NCBI GenBank assembly: GCA_021234155.1
Contig: JAJEKV010000102.1
Location: 1,852,456 to 1,916,455 of the forward strand
DNA: 64,000 bases
From: Isoetes taiwanensis
Lineage: Eukaryota; Streptophyta; Lycopodiopsida; Isoetales; Isoetaceae
Direction: 5' to 3'
In this document: in pieces, positions 48,311-58,689 of the stretch
How positions within the stretch are numbered: the first letter of the stretch is position 1
How the letters are laid out: every line of letters begins with the position of its first letter
Translations under genes and position numbers: made by a program
Notes under the pieces: model-generated
Databases searched by the model: none
Seen by the model: the letters and a program-made list of their open reading frames with translations, nothing else
Told to the model about the DNA's origin: nothing

Positions 48311-50635
48311 TAGTTTATGGCTAGAAGAGCAAGGTCTGTAACATAAAAAGCAATGAGTACAAGACATGCATTGCTGACATCTGAACGTTAAAGTCTTGGG
48401 TAACAACCTCCGATATTTTAATTTTCCAGTTACATATTTGTTCTAGGTGAATTAACCTATATAAGGAAATACAACTGCACCAATGCAGTTTTTCGACAGG
48501 GATAGACCTATCTATACCACTTGAGGTACATGTTTCTTTAATGTATACAATTTGAACTAAAACATGCTCTATTTTCTTATACTCACGGGAACATATTTCG
48601 ACAGTAGATTGCGCGCATCTGATAGATTTCCTGAAGCCTTGCTATTACTCTATGGAAACGCATTAGTTTGATAATATTGCAGGTTGAGAATCTCATTACT
48701 TTCTGCCAAAGACTGATTCTGTTTAGTGTAGAGAAATCTCACAGGGCAAGACTTGGAGCTCCTACAAGACTTGTCTGGCAAGTCTGAAAAACCCATGTCA
48801 TCATTGACAGCATGGTATTCTGGTCTAGGAACTTGCAGGGGATGATATGGGACAAGCAGGAGCTTGATCCTGGTTATCTATTTAGGCTGCAATCCAGCAT
48901 GGGATCTTCCATGCTTTTTTCAAACAAAGTGGATGAACAAGGTAATTGAAGTTTCTAAAAATACTAAGAATTTACCTTAATTTGCTCCTTGGATTTAGCC
49001 GACTTAGTTGTATCTGAGTTTGCACCTAAAGAAGTGATATGTCAAAGCCAATAGTTCTTGCTCAACGCCCAAGTTTTTTTATTCAATCTGTTTTTGCAGG
49101 ATGCGCATTCTGCTAGAGCCCATAAGCAATATCAGTTTAAAAAGACCACAGCAAGCCTTAATGGGCTTAAGAAGGTCCCTTAGGGTTGATGTAATAATAA
49201 AATCTGCAGTAGACAAAACCGATGCAGACAAAGCTCCAAAGTTGGAAAAGAGGATCTCCGAGAAAAAGCTCTTTTCATTGAAGCACTGAAGCATTTTCCT
49301 ACATTACGTAGTATGATTTATTCCGTCTCTGCTCTTTGGTCTCAACTTCAAGATTCTAGATATAATAAGCTACGGCTGCAGTCTTAGGATATATAATAGA
49401 AGTGTTTGACCGATATGTTAAAATCTAAAGTAAATGTTGTGAAGCATAGAAAGCAAATGTTGTGAAGCATAGAACTTGTTACGCTTACTTTGTCATATGA
49501 TAGGATCAAACTGCTGTATCGACATTGTTGGCTTCACAACCACTTCTCAAATGGCATACAAAGGGGCGGATTTAATTAAGAACCTCTCTGATCTTGTGAC
49601 TGCTCTGTCTAGATTATGGATGCTTTTATTTCATGAAAGCACATGATGTAGAAGAAATAATGGTCTGATGTGGTAGAAGTGGTTAGGTCGCTGTTAATAT
49701 CCTATAACACGAAAGTATTGGTGGAAAAGAACCTAATGCGTTGTCACGGTACTGTACTAATATACAGAATACAAAACAAAGGCAAAGGCAACAAAGCATT
49801 AGGGGAGCTTGTAATAAAAAATGCTAACCTTGGGACATTTTCCGATTCTATAGGATTGGAATTTGACACCCAATCTGGTTATGGCACGTAAGAATGGATA
49901 TGGTACCTGTAGATAGCTTCAGTTCTGTTTCAAAAAGTGGCAGTCTATTGCGGCGACAAGATAGCGGCCCTGTCACAAACGCAATAACGTATTCATCATT
50001 GGTATTGCATTTGTCATTGGTATCTGAGGCCGCATATCAACCAAAAACTTCTAAGAAGCCTCGGCATTCATCATATCAACATCATCATTCTGTTGCTGCG
50101 ACTTTCTACCCCATTTGTATCAGCATTGTGTATCAGGTAAATCCTTTCCATCATCTAGTACTATACATGTGCATAGCCTCATTACATGTCTTAGTCCTGA
50201 AAATGCTCTTTATCTCATAAGAAGTGTATATACCTGATAGTTGAGCTAGGTTGATGCTTGTCATCCTCTGGTGCTTCAAGAATGATAGATCTTGTCATGT
50301 TTTCTATGCATTCAATTTAGAAGGTTTAAACAAAGTTGTAAAATTGACATAGTCCCAATAACATATTCCAGTCCAATGAAGCTTGATCTTGGATTTCATA
50401 ATGGCGCACCTAGTCATCTGATATTCCTAGTGTTACCTAATGCCTAGTGTTAGCAAAAGTTATCAGAAGTTTGCAGAAGTTATCTAATGCCTGAAAAGTT
50501 ATCTGGTATAGATTTCTCAATCAAGGGATGTAAAGATAGATCCCTGCATTGTATAATAGCATGCAGTAAATAGAGAATGTTTCTATGTTAGCTTAATTAA
50601 ATGGGTCTTGTAACATATTTTTGTATGGAACCAAC
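48311..50635. other. Interior of the insert, mostly unassigned
   Basis: No complete gene. A plus frame at 49670-49891 (CHGTVLIYRIQNKGKGNKAL, then GELVIKNANLGTFSDSIGLE) looks coding in composition but is not recognised. Another plus frame at 49101-49289 is short. Both may be further captured fragments. Confidence 0.4.
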
Positions 50636-51240
50636 TCAACTGTAGAATTTTGGCAGTTTTTGGCCACGCAGGATTCTGTAGCCAATGTATACAAATCTAA
50701 TATGGAGTATGTAGGGATCAAGAATGAGGTTTCTAATGAAAATGAGAGAGTGCATTAACTTACCTTGAGACAAGTCTTGTTGATCTGCACACACATCAAG
50801 AATGGTGCTAAATGTGACAGCATCCATCATTATTTCCTCTACCTGCATTGCCCTAAAGAACTTGAGGGCCTCATTCCTGTCATCATTTTTAGCATATGCT
50901 GCAAACATTGTTGTCCATGTTATCAGATTTTTCTGTTTTATTGTTTCGAACGTTATCTCTGCATCTTGCAGGGCTCCACATTCTCCATACATGCTATTGG
51001 TGGCATTTCCAACCGTGCCATCTGATCCAAGCCTTACAACTAAGGCATGCCCTTTCTACCCTCTGCTAGTCTAGCTACATCTGCACATACAGAAAGAATC
51101 ACATCAAGAGTAACCTGGTCTGGATGAGAATTTATTAGCCTAAAAATTCCAACGGCCTCACTGAAAAGTCTATGATGGGAGTATGATTTGAGCTTAGACA
51201 GAGAGATACTGTGGCCTGGAATAGTTTAGGTTATGCCTAC
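50636..51240 (-). pseudogene. Captured pentatricopeptide-repeat (PPR) gene fragment
   Basis: Frames on the minus strand give at least two and a half PPR motifs: EAVGIFRLINSHPDQVTLDV followed by ILSVCADVARLAEGRKG; then MYGECGALQDAEITFETIKQ; then NLITWTTMFAAYAKNDDRNE and ALKFFRAM. The alternation is that of the plant PLS class, whose proteins bind organellar RNA. Two stops lie between the first and second motifs near 51040-51060, and no start, targeting peptide or C-terminal domain is present. It is a fragment carried by a mobile element, not a working gene. Confidence 0.85.
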
Positions 51241-51566
51241 GACGAAGGAATGTACAATAATGTTGTATGTCTGGAAATAAAAAATCCACGATGCATTGGC
51301 TTGGAGAATCTTAAAGCATTAACTAGTTGCACTACAGCTTACATTCTGGCTACAACAATATTCAGAAACCCTATGAAGTGGCTGGACAAACTTAGCTCCA
51401 TTGCAACCCAGTTGCTCTCAGAATCCGGCCATGTGCTCTCATAGCAACGTACAAATGCAAGGCTCTTTCCAAGGCTCTTCTTTTTTGCCGGAAGCAGACC
51501 TTTTGGACATTCTTCCAAATCTCTGAAGGCCTCGGATTATGGAGCTATAGCATCCACCATCGCCAG

Positions 51567-51724
51567 AACACCGGTTAGCCGGTTTCCATAGCTGTCCAGC
51601 AACAACAGAAACGACCTGGTTTTTAGCAGTCATTGGCATATTCCGGGCATATGCTGGCATATACGTGGAATATGCCACAAACCCACATAAACAAGGGTTT
51701 GCCCCTTAGGGGCAACCCAAAAAA
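51567..51724 (+). repeat. Direct repeat copy 2 with terminal hairpin
   Basis: Partner of 47283-47456. It ends in a near-perfect hairpin (gggtttgcccc, loop tta, ggggcaaccc) immediately before Copia coding sequence resumes, so it defines the right border of the insert. Confidence 0.8.
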
Positions 51725-52127
51725 GATTGATGACCTGGCAAACACAGACTCAGATGATGATATATCAGAATATGTGTTAGTTTTGAGTTCTTGGCATACG
51801 TCTTGCAGCAGCAGTCCATGACTGCCGGATGCTACAAGCCAGCCATGCTCAAGATCATGAAACAAGAAAGAGACAGAATATGTACAAAGAATGCGAGGAA
51901 ACGTGGCCAAATGAGGCTCTCCAAATATGAGATAAACCTGAGTACATCTGAAGAGGCTCCGGTCTAATATAGTGTAGACCGCAAATCTGAGCCGTACATC
52001 TAACTAATCTAAGCCATACACTTAAGTTAACCTAATCATGCCAAGTGTCAGTCTGCCACCACTGACACCTAACATGTGCATGCACCTAACATGTGCATGC
52101 ACAATGTTAACCACTAGGTGGTTAACA

Positions 52128-52145
52128 CTGCCTCCCCCTAAAAGT
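52128..52145 (-). promoter_or_regulatory. Polypurine tract of the non-autonomous LTR element
   Basis: On the minus strand acttttagggggaggcag directly precedes the TGTTAACC start of the 3' LTR, which sets the element's orientation. Confidence 0.75.
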
Positions 52146-52469
52146 TTTTAGCACGAAAACATGTACAGACTTTTATAAGACAAGTCCGACAATTACAACA
52201 TGGTGCCAAAAATTAGGGGTAAAAATGATGGTAACGTTTGGGTTGTGTCGCCGAAAAATATCTTCATGAATCCGTCAATGACGAATAAGATCTGAATGAA
52301 TGTCGATGTAGAACATAGATCTTGGACAAAAACATAAAGACCATCCCCAAGTCACATTTAAAATAATTGCCCAAAATTTCACGTAAAAAGGAAGGAAGGG
52401 GGTCTTTAAAAGGTAAACACCAAAAAGGCCTCCCCCAATATCAGCCATAAAGTTTGAGCATAAAAATTG

Positions 52470-52815
52470 CTGGAGCGTGAATGTTGCGTGCGTGACATGA
52501 GCTTGAGCGTGAGGATGGCTCGTGGGCGTGAGCGTGTAATCAGCGTGAAGCAAGTGAAGCAAGTGTGGAGCGTGGACATAAACAAAGCGTGGCCTCTGGA
52601 GCGTGGCATCATAAGGCGTGGGGGCAAGAAGAGCGTGGGAAGCCATGAAGTAGCGTGGGTCTTTGAAAACAAAGCGTGGGTTTTGGGAACAGAGCGTGGG
52701 TTTTGCAAAACAGAGCGTGGCATTGACCGTGAGGAGTAGCCGTGGCCGTGGCCATGGCTGGTTATCAGCCAGCAAAAAGTGAGCGTGGGCATGGGCGGGA
52801 GCGTGGGGCCACCGT
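52470..52815 (-). repeat. Degenerate CCACGCTC-rich low-complexity block
   Basis: On the plus strand GAGCGTGG or AGCGTGG occurs about twenty times at irregular 12-40-base spacing. Minus-strand frames through it (HAHAHFLLADNQPWPRPR) reflect this composition and are unlikely to be protein. It lies near the 3' end of the non-autonomous element. Confidence 0.75.
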
Positions 52816-53239
52816 GACCCGTTATCAACCAAAAGAGGCGGCAAGCCCTAAAGTTATGGTAAACCCTAAACGGCCGTTTCAGAGTTCTGCCCAGATGTGT
52901 GGCTGCTGCCTACAATTTCTCATGCTAAAGATAGATAGAAAGAAGGGGATCCTGTATGGTGCCGAATTGAGAGCTGCTATGGATAGGAACTAGCCGGAAC
53001 CATTTGATTGCATAAAGCGGTGCTGCATCTTGCTATTTCGAGAAGAAATTATGGCCACTGAGATACGCAGAGGGCAAAGCCGATTTTGCTGTAATAGATA
53101 AGGATTCCGGTGCCTAGGATGCAGACAGAAGACTCTACTCAAAATCTGCTTGAAAGATGTTCGGATTTCTCCTTCTAGCCGTGACTGATGAAAGTTTTTT
53201 GTTGTTTGCAGATGAGGTAGACCCAAGAGTGTAATTAAT

Positions 53240-53990
53240 CCGACCGGAGGCTTCGAAAGTTTCTTCACAGGTGGCCTGCTTGAAGACGTCTCTGCAAACG
53301 GATGGAGGCTAGCCACAGGGCGGCTGGTCCTCTTATAAGAACAGCCATTCTTGAAAGTTTTGAAAGAGCAGCATGTTTGCAAGAATAGGGACTGCCGCTG
53401 CTTCAGCTTTGCAGGATGTAGGGGAGCCTGAGAGATGATTCTGCACATTTGTGGATTGTGCCTTCAAAAAGATGTTACTGACGAAAATATGTGCGGTTGT
53501 GCAGATAATACGAGAGAGCCTGGAGGAATCCGAATTGAGGCTTCAAAGATTTATCGAAATATGCTTGCTTGATAGTGCTCTGCAGCTGGCATAGCCGTGA
53601 GGCAGATGGATGGGGGCTAGCAGGGATGCTGGCCCTCTTAAAAACTCAATAAAAAATAGGATTGCTGTGTGCAGATGCAGGCTGATGGAAAGTATTGGAA
53701 GAAGAGCTGCACTAAGGCTCGAATTCTTCTAGAGCCTGAAATGCTTGAATGATTTCGTCGTATCCAAAATATACTGATAAACTGTGATGCAGGTACTGAT
53801 AGCACTGGAGAAACATGCTGCATACGATTTGAAGAAGAACTCTGATGCTTGCTGGTTTGAATATACAGGGGCTAGTTTTTGCAGATGAACAACATGAAGA
53901 AGCAAAGAAATCGCCCTTGAGAGCCCTTGAGAAATCTGTCGGATTGTGAATCATAAGGGAGGGCTAGCCAAAGTGCTGGCCCTCTAGAAA
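53240..53990. repeat. Three imperfect internal repeats (~340 bp period)
   Basis: The phrase gctagcc.cagggcggctggtcctct near 53310 recurs near 53617 (gctagcagggatgctggccctct) and 53965 (gctagccaaagtgctggccctct). Each is preceded by gaggcttc- or gttgcag-like sequence and followed by ataa. This is repeated non-coding sequence within the non-autonomous element. Confidence 0.55.
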
Positions 53991-54448
53991 TAAACTGAAG
54001 AAGAAATGATAGAGAATATTTTTTGGGTGCAACAGCACGATTTCTGATAAAACAGAGAGAAAAACAGAGGATAATGAAAAAGAACATATATTGTGACAAT
54101 TTTTCAGTAGATAGAAGAGAAAAGAGGATCAAACTGGTGATTTTTTTGAAGATCTTGCAGAGAGGAGTGCTGTCACCACTCCAGCAATCCTTTACTGTGA
54201 ACTGGGCTTGCTGCATCTGAAGAACAGGGTCTTGAGAACAGATTTACGAGAGTAAATTGATCAGCTGGCAGAATCATCAGCTGTTTTGAAAAAAACAAAA
54301 GCCTCCAAGCGAACACATGAATGGACTTGGTTGGGCAAACTAAGGAAATTAAAGGGGAAGAATAGTATACAAAAGTTTTCAAAACGGAGAAGCATGAGAG
54401 CAGCAAGACAACAGCAAACAGCAAGGCTAAAGAAATGATCTTGAGCGA

Positions 54449-54469
54449 ACCCCGGCATAACGGCGCCAG
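54449..54469 (-). promoter_or_regulatory. Primer-binding site, tRNA-Asp type
   Basis: The plus strand reads ccccggcataacggcgcca right next to the LTR. This equals the 3' end of plant tRNA-Asp plus CCA (CCCCGGCAACGGCGCCA) with two extra bases (TA) in the middle. On the minus strand it follows the 5' LTR directly. Confidence 0.8.
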
Positions 54470-54826
54470 TGTTAGTTTTGAGTTCTTGGCATACGTCTTG
54501 CAGCAGCAGTCCATGACTGCCGGATGCTACAAGCCAGCCATGCTCAAGATCATGAAACAAGAAAGAGACAGAATATGTACAAAGAATGCGGGAAACGTGG
54601 CCAAATGAGGCTCTCCAAATATGAGATAAACCTGAGTACATCTGAAGAGGCTCCGGTCTAATATAGTGTAGACCGCAAATCTGAGCCGTACATCTAACTA
54701 ATCTAAGCCATACACTTAAGTTAACCTAATCATGCCAAGTGTCAGTCTGCCACCACTGACACCTAACATGTGCATGCACCTAACATGTGCATGCACAATG
54801 TTAACCACTAGGTGGTTAACAATATG

Positions 54827-55535
54827 ACAGTGAAAGTGAGTCCACAGAGAAATGTAGTACAGATAACAGTGAAATAAATAGAGATGCTCGAGAACAACAC
54901 TCTCAAACAAAGAAAAAATCATCGAGCTCTTGTTGGTTGCTTACTTTATCAAGCAAACAATACAAGGCCAGACATTGCTAATGCAGTCAATATTCTCAGC
55001 AGAAGGAATCATAATCCTAGCAAGCAGCATTGGATAGCTGGCAAAAGAGTGCTAAGGTACTTGAAAGGAACCATGGATAATGGACTAACTTACAATTCCT
55101 CCAACTTAAATATGGAAGCATGTAGTGATGCTGATTGGGGAGGAAACCTCAGTTGTAGAACATCAACTTCAGGTTATGTGATAATGTTGGAAGGCGGTGC
55201 AATCACTTGGAGAAGTAAAAAACAGAGTGCAATAGCAATGTCCACAGCAGAAGCAGAATATGCTGTTGCATCTCTAGACTGACAGTCAAAGCTGCATGGC
55301 CGTAGTAAAGAATCCAGTTGATCATGAGAGGACCAAACATATTGAGCTGAATATTCATTTTATACGAGATTTAGCAACAAAAGGGTACATACAGATATGT
55401 TATGTACCCATTTCAAGTCAAATAGCTGATATTCTCACAAAGGCTCTGGTTGAAAGCAAGTTTACTAAATTTAAGGAGGCTATGAATGTTACAAGAATGA
55501 TCAACTCAAGGAAAGACTATTCAAAGAACAGTTAA
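54827..55535 (+). pseudogene. Copia RNase H and polyprotein C terminus
   Basis: An acidic spacer (SESESTEKCSTDNSEINRDA) leads straight into the end of the RT/RNase H region; the RT catalytic core is absent. Then come ALVGCLLYQANNTRPDIANA, the RNase H motifs EACSDADWGGNLSCRTSTSG and AIAMSTAEAEYAVA, a stop at about 55280, and the C-terminal block KHIELNIHFIRDLATKGYI with SQIADILTKAL. All are standard for Copia elements. Confidence 0.9.
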
Positions 55536-55590
55536 GTTTGCAGAAACATAGAGTTGAGTCGATGTACAGGAAAGTGCAGAAATATATGAT

Positions 55591-55639
55591 GAAGGAGGAG
55601 TGTTGGAAAGTTAAAGCAGTTTATCACATATTTCTTAAG
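55591..55639 (+). mobile_element. Copia polypurine tract and 39-bp stub of the 3' LTR
   Basis: gaaggaggag (55591-55600) precedes TGTTGGAAAG. The next 39 bases match the 5' LTR start at 44158-44196 with one difference, then the sequence switches to a fragment of the Cys/Pro-rich gene. Confidence 0.85.
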
Positions 55640-55758
55640 TGCACTGGAGGTGGATGTGTTGGGATTGGTGGAGAATGTCTTGGAGGTGGGGGAGGAGGCG
55701 TATGTAGATACTTGCGTGTAGAAGATGGGGGAGGGGGAGGGGGTGGTGAATGCCTAGG
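55640..55758 (-). pseudogene. Antisense fragment of the Cys/Pro-rich gene
   Basis: About 119 bases match 58239-58356 of the intact gene (its Pro-rich tail) with a few substitutions and the same orientation as that copy. There is no start or stop. It joins the Copia LTR stub on one side and unassigned DNA on the other. Confidence 0.85.
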
Positions 55759-56003
55759 TGGCCAATGCTGAGGAATCATATCTCATTATGTTCCACATAA
55801 CGTTGCTCAAATTAATTACCGTTCAACTCTCGCAGAGTTATGAATTGCACATGACGCATCATTTCAAACTTGATCACTTCGAACATGACAATTTCTCTGT
55901 GACTTATAATCTCGCGTTACCTCTTTAAGGTGGGAACACTTACTTCCAACATGTCATGTGTTGGCCCAGAGCAAGCATAGTCTTTATGCTAAGGTGGGGA
56001 GAA
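55759..56003. other. Probable 3' remnant of a family-A Gypsy element
   Basis: No frame is recognisable, but it ends in the polypurine tract aaggtggggagaa directly before a complete family-A LTR, so it is likely the last internal part of the element whose 3' LTR is 56004-57498. Confidence 0.6.
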
Positions 56004-57498
56004 TGTGACATTCCACGTATTTATATGCCTTTTGGGTATAAATACATGACATGTCACTATGAATAATTAATGGTGCATTAATTATTCATAAGCTAAGGTT
56101 AGCTATATAAATAATAAATTATTAAGATGGAAACCTAACCCTAAACCCTAATTCAAATTTAGTGCTTAACCTAATATTGAAGAGTCTAAAATAGTAAATT
56201 AATTAATGAAAATTAATCTGGAATTGCTACCATGTCCAAATCGATTGGGCAAGGCAAAACTGCTAACTTGGGACACCCAAATCCAATTTGGCCCAAAATC
56301 GAATTGGGGGACATTGGTGGAGGAAGAGCTGCTGTTCAACTCTGTTCTAGCCAGAGGGCTGGAGAACCAGAGAGATAATGGGTCTAGCTCTATGATTCCG
56401 GTTAGTAGTAGATAGCTTGGATTCCTAGTCAATCATAGGATTAACTCTTGTATGAGTAGTTGTTTGATTAGACTTTATCTCATGTTCTATTTGATATTAT
56501 GGATGGATGGATGTTCTGTGATAGTTCTCTTTCTGTTCCTCCTGCGTTGTATGGGTTAAGGGGGGTAGAGACCTAAAGGCCATCTAGAAAGTAGAGATGC
56601 TCCTAGCTAGAACCCCTTAGATCCCATTAAATGCGGCTTGTGCACAAGAGCCCACCGGGCTGTGGATGCTATGATGTGGTTCAGCACCAAATAACGGTCA
56701 CAACTGGTGAAGTGGGGGCGGAGACTTGCTGAGCGTGGCCACTAGAGCTCCTACAGTGTGCTAGACTTATAGTCGGTCACTACGTGTGGGCGAGGTATGG
56801 GTCTGACACCTCCTGGGTCGCAGGAAGCGTGCCTATATGGACGCCCTGGACTCGGTATAGATTTAGGGGGGTAAGTTGAGTACGGATGCGTGTGCGTCCG
56901 GGCGGCACATATCCTCTAGTACATCCATGGAACCATTGTGATTCTGGAGGGGACTCATCCCTTTCGTGCCTCATCGGACCGGGGAGATGTAACCTGGAGT
57001 GGTTTCATGGGTAACTCCATGAGATTGCATCTACGCCATAACATGATTCAGCCTTTCTGCAAAGTGTGCAGAAGAGGGGCGGATGGAGTGGACTACCCTA
57101 GCCATTGTTCTATGCCGGCCTGTCTGCTGTTATCTGGAGGCCTTGACCGTCAGTCGACCCCATAGAGTCTGAGCCTAGGATAGAGCCTCATTTATGGTGT
57201 ATTTCTTATGTTATGTTGGTATTGTGTTGTTGCCTACATGGAATATGGATGGACCACCCTTCGTGATGGTATATTATTTTGTGTATGGTTGCTAGGTGCT
57301 AACATGTATGTACGCTTCTGATGTATAGGATTCCCATCGAAGGCTTGGGACAAATGACACCTCTATATCCTTCACACCATCCTTGGCCATCCCAAGTGGT
57401 TCGAAAGTTAGATCTGAGGGCCTTTCCATGATGATGTAGTCGCCATGGGAGGGAATTTCCGTATTTGTGCGATGGGAGCATCATTCGGGAGGGCGTCA
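56004..57498 (+). mobile_element. Complete family-A LTR (right arm)
   Basis: A 1495-bp LTR from TGTGACATTCC to GGGCGTCA, with the polypurine tract before it. Near its start is an inverted repeat (gtatttata/tataaatac) inside a larger TGTGAC...GTCAC palindrome, as in family B. It is the mirror copy of 4933-6299. The sequence past its end (taaaaattacaggtagc) equals the gene flank also seen uninterrupted in the array spacers. Confidence 0.88.
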
Positions 57499-58188
57499 TA
57501 AAAATTACAGGTAGCTACACATAAGAACATATGTTCTTGCATCAAGACATATATTCACATTTTTTAAAGGGCTTATTTGCATCTTCACTCCATATTTTTC
57601 CTACTATTGTTTGTTTGTACAAGGACCCAAATTTGGAACATGGTATAACTTTTATAGTAAAATCTTCCTATGGAAAGGTTTTTCTAAATGCTATGCTTGT
57701 TTCAACATGTCTCAAAATATATCCCTTACTATCGAAGCATTGGGGAGAAAGGAAAAAATTTCTTTGCTCAAGATAAAACGGGTTGGACAAAAGCAAAGGT
57801 TTTAATCAAAATAGACAATTACTGTATTCTTTTAAAGGCAATTTAAAGTGCAAATTGTATGAAAAGGGCTGGAAGACATTTAACGCTTTTCTATCGAACC
57901 AAATTAGCAAGTGCTCTGACCATGCCATTTTCACACACCATCTCTTTATATGCCATGTTATACAATACCTCCCATTACTACCTATAGAAAACCATCTACT
58001 CCCTTTCTAGAAAATGACATTGATTTATTAGGAGCACTAATTTTTCAGCATTAATTGGACCATTTGGTATATGAGATGTACAACAAAACACCACTTATTC
58101 ATCTTATGACACATGCATGAAAAAACAGATACGAACTTTCTATTTCATGATTTGGGTAAATAAAATACAAATTAATTTGAACCTATAC

Positions 58189-58689
58189 TCAATAATTTGG
58201 AAGGCAAACATATTTTAGAGTAGGTGGGGGCGGTGGGGGGTGCACTGGAGGTGGATGTGTTGGGATTGGTGGAGAATGTCTTGGAGGTGGGGGAGGAGGC
58301 GTATGCAGATATTTGCGTGCAGAAGGTGGGGGAGGGGGAGGGGGTGGTGAATGCCTAGGAGGCGGGGGATGTGAGGATGGTGGCGACATTGTTCTATATC
58401 CACAACCTGCGGTGAAATCTTTGCCTTTAGCCTTTGTAACGACTTTCACGTACTCATTGAAGCAACTATGGTCGCAAGTGCTACTAGGTGGTATACATTG
58501 GCAGAAATCGTGTCCGCTTTGAAACGTGTTGATTGTCTTCTTACAGGCGCCTGAAAGCGCATCACTCCCTGCAAGCTCATGAGAACATTGAATGGTAAAA
58601 TCACGACATTGTGATGTTTGAGAAGCGGCCATACTTGGAACAGCCAGGGCGAGCAAGACAAGCACCCACATTGTTGAATGTCGAACCAT
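58189..58689 (-). CDS. Secreted Cys-rich protein with Pro-rich (extensin-like) tail
   Basis: An intact 166-residue protein, single exon in the window. Residues 1-22 are a typical signal peptide (MVRHSTMWVLVLLALAVPSM, AA|SQ). The mature N-terminal domain (about residues 23-100) has eight cysteines in C-C-C-CxC-C-C-C order (QCRDFTIQC, FCQCIPPSSTC, HSCF, AGCG). This is not the CC-containing lipid-transfer-protein pattern. Residues ~101-160 are Pro/His/Ser-rich with SPPPPPPPP runs, like extensin or chimeric cell-wall proteins, ending KYVCLPNY. It is probably secreted to the cell wall; the Cys-rich domain's role is unknown. A TATA-like box lies at 58725-58733. Two other copies in the window are broken. 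Confidence 0.88.
   Translation of the reverse strand: MVRHSTMWVLVLLALAVPSMAASQTSQCRDFTIQCSHELAGSDALSGACKKTINTFQSGHDFCQCIPPSSTCDHSCFNEYVKVVTKAKGKDFTAGCGYRTMSPPSSHPPPPRHSPPPPPPPPSARKYLHTPPPPPPRHSPPIPTHPPPVHPPPPPPTLKYVCLPNY

Larger units (their letters stand above)
46506..51724. mobile_element. 5.2-kb insertion in the Copia element carrying host gene fragments
   Basis: The Copia coding sequence stops after 46505 and resumes at KIDDLANTDSDDD (about 51726). The insert starts near gggttgccctcc (46523-46534) and ends with ggggcaaccc (about 51709-51718), an imperfect terminal inverted repeat. Direct repeats of about 160-175 bp lie at 47283-47456 and 51567-51724. Between them are fragments of host-like genes in both orientations, including PPR repeats. 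The class is unresolved: a gene-capturing TIR element is the likeliest reading, and no clear target duplication was found. Confidence 0.6.
51776..54821 (-). mobile_element. Non-autonomous LTR retrotransposon inside the Copia element
   Basis: Identical-length LTRs of 352 bp at 51776-52127 and 54470-54821 are flanked by the 5-bp duplication ATATG (51771-51775 and 54822-54826). Removing the element and one duplication restores the Copia frame SEYDSESE. On the minus strand the 5' LTR (54821-54470) is followed by a tRNA-Asp-type primer site, and a polypurine tract precedes the 3' LTR. The 2.3-kb interior encodes no gag or pol, so it depended on another element for movement. It resembles a small LARD or large TRIM. 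Confidence 0.93.
44158..55639 (+). mobile_element. Ty1/Copia retrotransposon, broken and nested
   Basis: The first 39 bases (tgttggaaagttaaagc...) recur at 55601-55639 after a polypurine tract, which identifies the starts of the 5' and 3' LTRs. Between them, in plus order, are gag with two zinc knuckles, protease, integrase, (RT missing), and RNase H. The gap between integrase and RNase H holds two insertions (46506-51724 and 51776-54821). The 3' LTR is cut after 39 bases, so the end and target duplication cannot be checked. Confidence 0.87.

Noticed and set aside
50636-51240. Working PPR gene
   Set aside because: Only about 2.5 repeats, internal stops, no start or targeting sequence, and located inside a mobile element.
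46506-51724. Helitron
   Set aside because: There is a terminal hairpin, but no 5' TC or 3' CTRR end and no Rep/helicase sequence.
52275-52844. 189-residue minus-strand protein
   Set aside because: It lies across the GAGCGTGG low-complexity block; its His/Ala/Pro-rich sequence follows from the DNA repeat.
58189-58689. Non-specific lipid-transfer protein or known antimicrobial peptide
   Set aside because: Eight cysteines are present, but the diagnostic CC pair of lipid-transfer proteins is absent and no other family pattern fits.
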